Positions 32,898 to 40,591 of a DNA stretch of 64,000 nucleotides are shown in pieces (position 1 is the first letter of the stretch; each line of letters begins with the position of its first letter). The DNA is from Lewinellaceae bacterium (lineage in GTDB: Bacteria > Bacteroidota > Bacteroidia > Chitinophagales > Saprospiraceae): positions 1 through 64,000 of the forward strand of contig JACJYR010000003.1 in NCBI GenBank assembly GCA_020636005.1, given 5' to 3'. A model generated the notes under the pieces. It had not been told where the DNA came from. It ran no database searches and worked only from the letters and a program-made list of their open reading frames with translations. Position numbers and translations under genes: made by a program.

Positions 32898-33995
32898 ATG
32901 AACCCAAATTTACTTTCTTCCAAAGTGAGGGTGGAACTTGACGAGATAATCGTTCTGGGCTTCGATGGCTCATTCGGCGAATGCCTCATTAACTACACCG
33001 GGATCGAAAAGGGGTTTAGAATCAAGGAATTTGACAATTCCTTCCTGGCTTTTCAATGGCTGGAAAAAACAATTTCATCCGGTAAATCGGAGAAGTTGCC
33101 CAAAGCCATCATCTGCGAATTCAGCTCCCTGGCAGAAGAAAATTTTCTGATGCTTAAAAATGTTCGCAAGCATGCCGAGTTGAAATTCCTCCCTTTCATC
33201 GCCATGAACCGGGACGGCCTCAACCATAAGCTCCAAGCCCTGCAATTAGGATTCGACGATTACTATGATGTGCCTGTCCATTGGCAAGTCTTGAAGGACA
33301 GGATCAGTTTTTTGTCTGATTTTAAAAGACAGATAGATACCTGTCCGCTTGAAGAAGAGACCTTGAACGACTTCGGGTTTTCCCCTTTCAAAAGGATTTT
33401 TGACATTGCTTTTGCCCTCACGGTCATTGTGTTGGCCAGCCCTCTTTTGCTATTCATTTCCCTCTTGATAAAATTGGAGTCACCCGGCCCCGTCATTTAT
33501 CGTTCCCGAAGAGTGGGTACCGGGTATCAAATTTTTGATTTCCTGAAATTCCGTTCCATGTACCGCGATGCCGACCAGCGGCTAAAGGATTTGCAACACC
33601 TCAACCAATATTCCGGAATCGACAAAGAGGCCTTGTTCCTCAAATTCAACAATGATCCCCGGGTGACAAAAGTGGGCCGAATTATCCGCAAAACTTCCCT
33701 CGACGAACTGCCCCAATTGTTTAACATCCTCAAAGGAGACATGTCTATCGTGGGCAACCGGCCGTTGCCCGTTTACGAGGCCGAGCAACTGACCAGGGAT
33801 GTTTGGGCCAAGCGATTCCTTGCCCCGGCAGGCTTGACCGGGCTTTGGCAAGTGACCAAACGTGGCAAAAATGACATGTCAACCGAAGAAAGAATCGGTT
33901 TGGATGTAGCCTACGCAGAAAACCATTCCTTTTGGTACGACCTTAAGATTATCATCAAAACTCCCTTTGCCCTTATCCAGGAAGAAAATGTTTGA
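32898..33995 (+). CDS. Pseudo-receiver fused to a phosphoglycosyl transferase
   Basis: 365 aa. Residues ~12-140 look like a receiver fold: IIVLGFDG, then KAIICEFSSL, FLPFIAMNRDG and GFDDYYDVPVHWQVLKDRI. The phospho-acceptor position reads Glu74 and the KP Lys is replaced (DVPVH). From ~163 comes a bacterial sugar transferase domain: a membrane re-entrant helix (IAFALTVIVLASPLLLFISL), SPGPVIYRSRRVG, FDFLKFRSM, SLDELPQLFNILKGDMSIVG with the catalytic Asp-Glu, and GLTGLWQV. It would load the first sugar phosphate on undecaprenyl phosphate. Confidence 0.88.
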   Translation: MNPNLLSSKVRVELDEIIVLGFDGSFGECLINYTGIEKGFRIKEFDNSFLAFQWLEKTISSGKSEKLPKAIICEFSSLAEENFLMLKNVRKHAELKFLPFIAMNRDGLNHKLQALQLGFDDYYDVPVHWQVLKDRISFLSDFKRQIDTCPLEEETLNDFGFSPFKRIFDIAFALTVIVLASPLLLFISLLIKLESPGPVIYRSRRVGTGYQIFDFLKFRSMYRDADQRLKDLQHLNQYSGIDKEALFLKFNNDPRVTKVGRIIRKTSLDELPQLFNILKGDMSIVGNRPLPVYEAEQLTRDVWAKRFLAPAGLTGLWQVTKRGKNDMSTEERIGLDVAYAENHSFWYDLKIIIKTPFALIQEENV

Positions 33996-34320
33996 AACAA
34001 CATGCCCGGAAAAATTACTGAAAAATCACTTTCCCAAAATTACTTTGATCGGAAACAAAACAAACTTGGGTACTGCCGTGGCACATTGCTTCGGCGCCCA
34101 GGTAAGCAGGGGCCAGTATCTGTTCTTCCTCGACTATGATGTGGAATTGACCGGAGGTGCCACAGATTCATTGTTGGCGCCCTTCGAACGGATTCCCCGG
34201 GCTGAAATCGCAAGTCCGAAAATTTGTTACCATATCGCACGACCGGGCAGTAAGCCGAACGTTTTGGGCTACCTCAATCCGTCCATTTACAACTGCTGCT
34301 GCCCGGGACCGCATTATTAA
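33988..34320 (+). pseudogene. Fragment of a family 2 glycosyltransferase
   Basis: The frame encodes LKNHFPKITLIGNKTNLGTA, then SRGQYLFFLDYDVELT, a typical GT2 nucleotide-diphospho-sugar region with a DxD-like DYD, ending PSIYNCCCPGPHY. The N-terminal strands of the GT-A fold and everything after the DxD region are missing, and the frame overlaps the end of the preceding gene. I read it as a truncated relic, its 3' end replaced by the repeat array that follows. Confidence 0.65.
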
Positions 34321-34353
34321 CTAACGCTGGGAACTTCCCATTTAAAATAAACG

Positions 34354-34888
34354 ACCAGACTCTACCCCCCTTACTTTTTTTTTTAATCTCAACCCCGACA
34401 CTGAAAACCATAAGAATTAAGTCCAGGCTCTACCCCCCTTACTTTTTTTTAGTAACGATGAAAAAATAACTTCACCATTTTGATTTTGAAAACCCCAGCA
34501 ATGGAAGGGTTTTTTAAAAATAATCCCGATGTGAAATCGGGATTATTTTTCCTTCGATCCTTAATCAACAATCTGATTTCCGGTATCCATCCCACAAAGA
34601 CCAAAAAAATAAGCGAGGCTCTACCCCCCTTTTTTTTTGATTTCAGATTTCAGCCGTTGATTCCCAAAAAACTACAAAGAATTAAGTCCAGGCTCTACCC
34701 CCCTTACTTTTTTTTCAAAATCAACAATCTTATTTCCGGTATCCATCCCACAAAGACCAATAAAATAAGCGAGGCTCTACCCCCCTTTTTTTGATTTCAG
34801 ATTTCAGATAGCCTACATAGAATTTCAGACGTTGATTCCCAAAAAACTGCAAAGAATAAGTCCAGGCTCTACCCCCCTTACTTTTATT
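34354..34888. repeat. Array of CTCTACCCCCCTT-containing repeats
   Basis: CTCTACCCCCCTT occurs six times (34360, 34428, 34619, 34693, 34775, 34867). Two longer direct repeats of ~155-165 bp (about 34565-34720 and 34721-34888) share TTCCGGTATCCATCCCACAA and GATTCCCAAAAAACT blocks. Copy 3 of the ~110-bp element lies within the array. No ORF of note is present, and irregular spacing argues against CRISPR. Confidence 0.85.
34452..34564 (+). repeat. Dispersed ~110-bp element, copy 3
   Basis: Matches 16047-16156 closely in the same orientation and the reverse complement of 1233-1340. It separates ACTTTTTTTT from TCAACAATCT; at 34707-34731 these blocks are joined by CAAAA without the element, giving an empty-site comparison. 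Confidence 0.9.
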
Positions 34889-34925
34889 GATACTTACTTT
34901 TGCCAAAATACTGAACAAACTCAAG

Positions 34926-36131
34926 ATGGAAATTTTGACTTACCTGTACATCGCCGTATCCGCTGTCCTTTTTTTCTTTTTGGTTTTGCCTACCCTAAAT
35001 GTCCTCTTTTCTTTATTTACCGCAGAGAAACTCCAGCAGCCTGCAAAACCCCGAAGCTTCGACTTTGGCAACATCATCACCGCTTATAGAAATGTGGACA
35101 TTGCGAAAGGTCTTGTCCTTTCCCTCCTTAAACAACGCCACGCCAGCCACCATATCTACTTGGTTGCCGATGCATGCGATGTATCCGATTGGGACCTCCA
35201 ACACGACAAATTGACCCTTCTGCGCCCCAATGAGCCATTGAACCTGAAAGCCAAATCCATCATCCACGGCATTGAAAACTTTGTAAGACCCCACGAGTTC
35301 ATCACGGTGTTTGATGCTGACAACCTGGCACACCCCGATTTTTTGATCGAAATGAACAGGTATGCCAATGCAGGCCATGTGGCCATCCAGGGCCAACGGA
35401 CTGCCAAAAATCTTGACACGATGATGGCATGTGCGGATGCCCTGGGCGAGTTTTACAAAAATTACATTGACAGGATTGCACCCTACCGTATAGGTTCCTC
35501 AGCGGTCATTTCTGGCAGCGGTATGGCCGTGGAGGCATCACTTTACAAAGCCTACCTCGCAAGCCCGGAAATAGAACAGGGAAAGCACCAATGGAAAAAG
35601 ATGCTCCAGGAGGACAAGATTTTGCAAAATTTCCTCCTGCGCAGGGACACTAAAATAGCCTATGCCTGGGATGCCATCTGCTACGATGAAAAAGTGACCT
35701 CTGCCGATGCTGTAGAGACGCAACGCAGCCGCTGGTTGTTCTCCTATTTCCAAAACATCCCCAACTCGCTGGGCATCCTGCGACGGGGGCTGCTGAATTT
35801 CAGTTGGAACCAATGGCTGTTTGGCCTGGTGACCATTGCCCCGCCGATGTTCATCATGCTGGGAATGGCTGGTGTACTGGCCGTAATTGGCCTTTTGGTG
35901 CAACCCTGGATCTCATTGGCATTAATCGTAGCCATGACCCTTTTCATACTGACCATTTTCTGGACCCTGTACCTGAGCAGGGCACCCAAGGCTGTCTGGG
36001 CCGCAGTGGCGGCCATGCCGTCGTTCATCCTTCGTCAGTTCCGGGGTTTATTTAAAATGGCCAATCCGAACAAGCACTTTAAACATACCGAGCATACAAG
36101 GAGTGTTAGTATTGAAGAGGTGCTGAAGTAA
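34926..36131 (+). CDS. Membrane glycosyltransferase family 2
   Basis: About 401 aa. An N-terminal transmembrane helix (LYIAVSAVLFFFLVLPTLN) precedes the GT-A domain with FITVFDADNLAHPDF (DxD) and VETQRSRWLFSYF (QxxRW). Two to three C-terminal membrane segments follow (IAPPMFIMLGMAGVLAVIGL, WISLALIVAMTLFILTIF). DxD with QxxRW and a C-terminal membrane bundle is the layout of processive synthases such as cellulose or hyaluronan synthase. I chose the ATG at 34926 (MEILTYLYIA) over an upstream ATG at 34887 inside the repeats. With the acylation genes downstream it may make and decorate one polymer. Confidence 0.85.
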   Translation: MEILTYLYIAVSAVLFFFLVLPTLNVLFSLFTAEKLQQPAKPRSFDFGNIITAYRNVDIAKGLVLSLLKQRHASHHIYLVADACDVSDWDLQHDKLTLLRPNEPLNLKAKSIIHGIENFVRPHEFITVFDADNLAHPDFLIEMNRYANAGHVAIQGQRTAKNLDTMMACADALGEFYKNYIDRIAPYRIGSSAVISGSGMAVEASLYKAYLASPEIEQGKHQWKKMLQEDKILQNFLLRRDTKIAYAWDAICYDEKVTSADAVETQRSRWLFSYFQNIPNSLGILRRGLLNFSWNQWLFGLVTIAPPMFIMLGMAGVLAVIGLLVQPWISLALIVAMTLFILTIFWTLYLSRAPKAVWAAVAAMPSFILRQFRGLFKMANPNKHFKHTEHTRSVSIEEVLK

Positions 36132-36304
36132 TTGTACTTCTTCTTAAAATAGTTTTATTGCATCCGTAAACCTGAAGTCGTTTTCACAATGCCAAAACTC
36201 CGTTGATGGAAGTTCTCAGTAGGTACATGGAAGTTCGGGTTTCTCCTCCGGCAACGCAATTCACGTTTTAGGACACGTAAATTACGTCCACAGAGACGTA
36301 ACTC
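36132..36304. other. Short intergenic region
   Basis: Contains short self-complementary stretches (ACGTAAATTACGT near 36277) but no ORF or clear promoter. Confidence 0.4.
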
Positions 36305-37033
36305 ATGCCATTGGAACTTATGTTTACCATGATGAAATCGCCCCTTTTGCTCGTATCGTTGCTGATAAATGTTTTGTTCATCGGGGCAGTTTTATTTGCC
36401 CTCCAGCGCTATGGTGGCTGGCGCAACCTCTGGTCAAAAATCAACAACCGGGGCGTTGAGAAAACCTATTTTCATCGCAAAAACCTATTTGAAATGCTGC
36501 CTGTAAAAGATGGCGCCATTATTTTCCTGGGAAACAGCATTACCGCCCAAAACGAATGGGCCGAAATGTTTGGCAACCCCGACATCATCAACCGGGGCAT
36601 CCCCGGCGACCACTGCGACGGCATCCGGGACAGGTTGGGCGCAGTGCTGAAAAACCAGCCCGCCAAAATCTTCCTGATGGCCGGTATCAATGATCTGGCT
36701 TTTTACCCCCCGGAAAAAGTGTTGACCAAATACGAACGCCTCGTCGAGGCCATTTTGACTAAAACCCCTTCAACAAAGCTCTACCTCCAGAGCGTCCTTC
36801 CCGTCAACAATATCGTTAGCCCGACTCCGGTTGACAACGACGATATTCGCACCCTGAACAACGGTATTCGGCGCCTGGCAGTAGCCAAGGGCGTAGTCTT
36901 TATTGATTTATATCCTATCCTTTTGGATGCAGACGGAAATTTGGACGCAGCCTATACCCAGGATGGTGTCCATCTAAATGGGGCAGCATATTTGAAGTGG
37001 AAAGATGCAATTGAAGAATTTGTAGGCAGGTAG
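36305..37033 (+). CDS. SGNH/GDSL hydrolase with N-terminal membrane anchor
   Basis: 242 aa. A hydrophobic segment (LLLVSLLINVLFIGAVLFAL) anchors the protein. The catalytic blocks follow in order: FLGNSITAQ (Ser), NRGIPGD (Gly), MAGINDL (Asn) and DGVHLNGAAY (Asp-His). Such enzymes act as acetyl-esterases or acetyltransferases on glycans. The gene is directly followed by an MBOAT acyltransferase, so it probably transfers or removes acetyl groups on the exported polymer. The ATG at 36332 is an alternative start. Confidence 0.87.
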   Translation: MPLELMFTMMKSPLLLVSLLINVLFIGAVLFALQRYGGWRNLWSKINNRGVEKTYFHRKNLFEMLPVKDGAIIFLGNSITAQNEWAEMFGNPDIINRGIPGDHCDGIRDRLGAVLKNQPAKIFLMAGINDLAFYPPEKVLTKYERLVEAILTKTPSTKLYLQSVLPVNNIVSPTPVDNDDIRTLNNGIRRLAVAKGVVFIDLYPILLDADGNLDAAYTQDGVHLNGAAYLKWKDAIEEFVGR

Positions 37034-37093
37034 GCAAGTTGGCCCACCGAGCGTAACTTGCCCGCCCGCCTGCTGGCCTACTACTTTGAGAAA

Positions 37094-38521
37094 ATGATTT
37101 TCAACAGCCTTACATTCCTCGTTTTCGTGGCCGCATTTCTGCCGGTCTATTTTATGTTGAAAGGGCGGGCCAGGCTATGGTGGTCACTGGCCGGCAGCTA
37201 TCTTTTTTACGGATGGTGGGACTGGCGATTCCTTACCCTGATTGCTATTTCAACACTTGTTGATTATTACCTCGGCCTGCGCATGGGCCAAACGGAGGGC
37301 GAAAAAGAGCGAAAACACCTCATTTGGATGAGCATGGTGCTCAACCTGGGTTTTTTAGGCTTCTTTAAATACTTTAACTTTTTCACAGATTCTTTCGTGT
37401 CCATGCTACAGGGATTCGGGTTGAACCCATCCATTCATACGTTGAATATTATACTGCCTGTTGGCATATCTTTTTACACTTTCCAAAGCATGTCGTACAC
37501 CATTGACGTGTATAGGCGGCAGTTGGAGGCGGAACCCAGTTTATTAAAATTCGCCACTTTCGTTGCTTTTTGGCCACAATTGGTGGCAGGGCCCATCGTG
37601 CGTGCAAGCGATTTTTTGCCGCAATTCCAAAAAGACCACGACTGGGACTGGAACCGCTTCACTTCCGGAACGGCCCAGGTACTGTGGGGCTTTTTTAAGA
37701 AAGTGGCCATCGCAGATTCACTGGCACCCTTTGTTGACCAATGCTGGCACGAGCCAATGGCCTTTACCTCGGTCAACCTTTGGATTGCAGTCATTTTCTA
37801 CGCCTTCCAGATTTATTGCGACTTCAGTGGGTATTCTGATATTGCCATTGGCTTTGCCAGGATACTGGGTTTTGATTTTCCGGAAAACTTCAGGACGCCT
37901 TATTTTTCACAAAACTTCAGTGAATTTTGGCGGAGGTGGCACATTTCGTTGTCCAGTTGGTTACGGGATTATCTTTACATACCGTTGGGCGGCAACAGGG
38001 GCGGCAAGCTGATGATGTACCGGAACAACATGCTGACCATGCTGTTGGGTGGGCTGTGGCACGGTGCCAACTGGACCTTTGTCTTCTGGGGTTTCTTGCA
38101 TGGGCTTTACCTTATTGCGCAACGACTCCTGGGCAAATCTTTTGGCAACCTGATGAGGCAGCTCTATTTTCCTGCTTTTTTGAAAACAGGTATCAACATC
38201 ACTTTGGTGTATGCTTTCACGTGCCTGGCATGGATTTTTTTCAGAAGCCCCAATTTTGGTATTGCCACTGATGTAATCACCAATTTGGTGGGCTTTGAAA
38301 ATTTTAATTATGTCAGCATCATGAATAAGTTTATTGTTATGAAAGGTTTCCTGCTCATTACCATGTTACTGGCAGTTGAAATCTCCGACTTGAAAATCCA
38401 ATGGGGTGGGGTAGTGCAGCGCAGTCCCTTGTTCAGGGTGGCCTCCTTTGCGGTATTGCTGTGGCTCATTGCGTTTTTCGGAACGTTTGGGAGCAATGCA
38501 TTTATCTATTTTCAGTTTTAA
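37094..38521 (+). CDS. MBOAT-family O-acyltransferase (AlgI-like)
   Basis: About 475 aa with about ten membrane helices. AlgI/DltB-type signatures are present: SLAGSYLFYGWWDWRFL, LPVGISFYTFQSMSYTIDVYR, FWPQLVAGPIVRASDFLPQF, FQIYCDFSGYSDIAIG and the conserved active-site His in GGLWHGANWTFVFWG. It moves acyl groups across the inner membrane to a periplasmic acetyltransferase. I chose the ATG at 37094 over a TTG at 37058. SGNH-type partners flank it on both sides. Confidence 0.93.
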   Translation: MIFNSLTFLVFVAAFLPVYFMLKGRARLWWSLAGSYLFYGWWDWRFLTLIAISTLVDYYLGLRMGQTEGEKERKHLIWMSMVLNLGFLGFFKYFNFFTDSFVSMLQGFGLNPSIHTLNIILPVGISFYTFQSMSYTIDVYRRQLEAEPSLLKFATFVAFWPQLVAGPIVRASDFLPQFQKDHDWDWNRFTSGTAQVLWGFFKKVAIADSLAPFVDQCWHEPMAFTSVNLWIAVIFYAFQIYCDFSGYSDIAIGFARILGFDFPENFRTPYFSQNFSEFWRRWHISLSSWLRDYLYIPLGGNRGGKLMMYRNNMLTMLLGGLWHGANWTFVFWGFLHGLYLIAQRLLGKSFGNLMRQLYFPAFLKTGINITLVYAFTCLAWIFFRSPNFGIATDVITNLVGFENFNYVSIMNKFIVMKGFLLITMLLAVEISDLKIQWGGVVQRSPLFRVASFAVLLWLIAFFGTFGSNAFIYFQF

Positions 38522-38539
38522 AAAAAGCCAGGGCAAAAG

Positions 38540-39445
38540 ATGAAGAATACCATTTGGGTCATTGCAGTATTGTTGCTCGCCTTTTTGGGTGACCGTGCCG
38601 GCGGTTATGTGTTGGGTAAAATCACACACGATAGCCAGTTTCGTTACTCCCGGCTCTACCGGGGGGGAGAAAACTGCGATTTGCTGTTTGCGGGCAATTC
38701 AAGGGGATTGATATTTTACCAACCCTACATCGAGGAAAAAACAGGACGACCCACCTGTAACCTCAGCTATAACGGTATGCCGATGGACTTGGCCGCAGTA
38801 CTGATCAAAGATTTTTTGGACAGGAACAGCCATCCCAGGATCCTCGTACTGGATGTGACGATGCTGGACAAGCGCATGGACAGCCGTCTGGTTACTGGGT
38901 TCAACTGCTATGTTCCCTTTTCGGAGCGCCTATCAGATTTGATGCGGGATAGTTTTGCGAATGATTTCTTTGCGGGTCAGGTGGCGCATCTGTACCGCTA
39001 CAACAGCGAGGTTTTCCAGCGGGCGTTTTATTATTTGAAAAAAAGCGACGAAGACTGGCTGCTCGATAGGGTGATTTCTCCCACCCTTCAAAAAGAGGTG
39101 GAAAAACAAGCCGAATTTGACTATGAATTCACCCCGGACATGCTGGCGAGCCTTGCCGGAGTGGTTAATTACGCTACACAAAAAGGCGTAAGGGTAGCGT
39201 TGGTCGTGAACCCGTATTACCCTCCGTTTGCCGAAAAAATCGGGAACTTACCCGCCTTGAAAAAGGCCATCGAGCAGGCAACAGGACTCACTGTACATGA
39301 TTATTCCAATTCCATTTCTGGGGTGGAGGGCTTCGGCGATTACCAACACCTGAACAAAAATGGGGCAAAGGAATACCTGGACAAATTGATGGAGGATGGT
39401 ATTTTAGGCGTGTCAGAGGATCTGGGAGGGGGCGACAGATTTTGA
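38540..39445 (+). CDS. SGNH-like periplasmic acyltransferase partner
   Basis: 301 aa. An N-terminal signal anchor (TIWVIAVLLLAFLGDRAGG) is followed by LLFAGNSRGLIFY (candidate nucleophile Ser) and near the C-terminus by DYQHLNKNGAKEY (Asp-x-x-His), the split triad of SGNH-like AlgJ/AlgX/DltD-type proteins. It begins 18 bp after the MBOAT gene, so the two likely work as a pair to O-acylate a polysaccharide. No stronger family assignment is possible by eye. Confidence 0.75.
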   Translation: MKNTIWVIAVLLLAFLGDRAGGYVLGKITHDSQFRYSRLYRGGENCDLLFAGNSRGLIFYQPYIEEKTGRPTCNLSYNGMPMDLAAVLIKDFLDRNSHPRILVLDVTMLDKRMDSRLVTGFNCYVPFSERLSDLMRDSFANDFFAGQVAHLYRYNSEVFQRAFYYLKKSDEDWLLDRVISPTLQKEVEKQAEFDYEFTPDMLASLAGVVNYATQKGVRVALVVNPYYPPFAEKIGNLPALKKAIEQATGLTVHDYSNSISGVEGFGDYQHLNKNGAKEYLDKLMEDGILGVSEDLGGGDRF

Positions 39446-40198
39446 TTACTTTTTGAGCCGTTCCTCAAACCTCTTCGCTACTTCCCACTTTACCCCAATC
39501 ATCTCCTCCAGGGCCAGTTTTGACAATTGGATTTCGGCTTCGGCAGCGAGGCGTTTCTCCTGGGCATTGTTATAAGACTCGGAAGCCCGCAGCAGATCGT
39601 CCAGTTCCAACTCTGCGTTTTTAAACCGCTGGTTGGCAAAGTCATAGATATTGCGGGAGTCTTCTTCCGCTTTCGTCCTGATTTTCAGGCTTTCAATGGA
39701 AAGCAGGAGTTTCTGATACCTTGAAAGGGTTTCGGCCCGGATTTTCAGTTTGTGCTGGTTACCTTCCATTTCCGAAATTTTGACATCCACCTCCTCGATT
39801 TCCCGCTTCTTTTTATTGGTGGTGAAACTTCCGAGGCTCACACCTGCGGTGAATTGGTACAAGGGATAGAGCACCAGGTTATCCTGGCTTGGGTGCAACA
39901 CATTATCCAGGCTTACTTCATTGATATTGAAGCCAAATTTCAGCTCGTCCATCCATTTCATGCGCTGCAGTTCGACCTCCTTTTGCTCCCTGTCCTTTTC
40001 AAATTCTTTGATTTTCGTTTCAGGGCTGTTGAGCCAGGCAAGCTGGACGAGATAATCTTCAAAGTTGGTTGGCCGCTGGCCTTCCGGGGGGACAAGCTGG
40101 TTGAAGTCCACCACCTGTGCAAGGATAGGTTCGGAAAGCCAAAGGATGGATACTGTCCACAACAGCCTAATTACCAGCGTGTTTACGTGAAATTCCAT
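39446..40198 (-). CDS. Short TolC-like protein
   Basis: 250 aa. A signal peptide (LVIRLLWTVSILWLSEPILAQ) precedes long amphipathic helices and a beta stretch (YPLYQFTAGVSLGSF), then coiled coil (KKKREIEEVDVKISEMEGNQ). The ending KLALEEMIGVKW is typical of TolC-family repeats. It has about half the length of a complete TolC, as if one helical repeat only. It converges on the SGNH gene without a gap and is divergent from the megasynthase. It may be a partial partner of the long TolC-like protein at 16.2 kb. Confidence 0.72.
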   Translation of the reverse strand: MEFHVNTLVIRLLWTVSILWLSEPILAQVVDFNQLVPPEGQRPTNFEDYLVQLAWLNSPETKIKEFEKDREQKEVELQRMKWMDELKFGFNINEVSLDNVLHPSQDNLVLYPLYQFTAGVSLGSFTTNKKKREIEEVDVKISEMEGNQHKLKIRAETLSRYQKLLLSIESLKIRTKAEEDSRNIYDFANQRFKNAELELDDLLRASESYNNAQEKRLAAEAEIQLSKLALEEMIGVKWEVAKRFEERLKK

Positions 40199-40591
40199 TT
40201 GAAAATTAAAGGTTATAATCTTTAAGGCTTAAACATCTCAAAAGATCAATGACTAAATGATGGGAAAATTCCAACAATCAGGCCATCAAGGAGAAAAGGT
40301 GTGGAAAGTGGAAAGGGCAAAACTAAACCAAAGTGTTTGTTCGGTTGAATTTTTTCCGTATTTTTGTCCGGAACTACTTTCTCCCCTCGATCAGAATTCC
40401 CGTTAACAGGAATTGATATATACAGAATCATTCATCCTTCATTTCCCAGGCATCCACAGTATTGCAGTACTTTTCAGGTTAATTGGCCAATTCACTCATT
40501 CACGTCTTACCAGAAATTGATTTCCCCCTTTTCATTCCGCTGATACAAACACTAAACAGGCTTGTGTTCACCAAAGCCCAAGTTTTTCACT
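40199..40591. other. Divergent intergenic region and megasynthase leader
   Basis: No ORF is visible. It contains the megasynthase promoter at 40336-40366, leaving a leader of about 220 nt before the ATG at 40592. Confidence 0.6.
40336..40366 (+). promoter_or_regulatory. Promoter of the NRPS/PKS gene
   Basis: TTTG (40336-40339), a 19-nt spacer and TATTTTTG (40359-40366) are a textbook Bacteroidota promoter. It is the only strong match in the gap and faces the megasynthase. Confidence 0.7.

Noticed and set aside
34354..34888. Possible CRISPR array
   Set aside because: Repeat units differ in length, spacing is irregular, spacers are themselves repeated and no cas genes are near.
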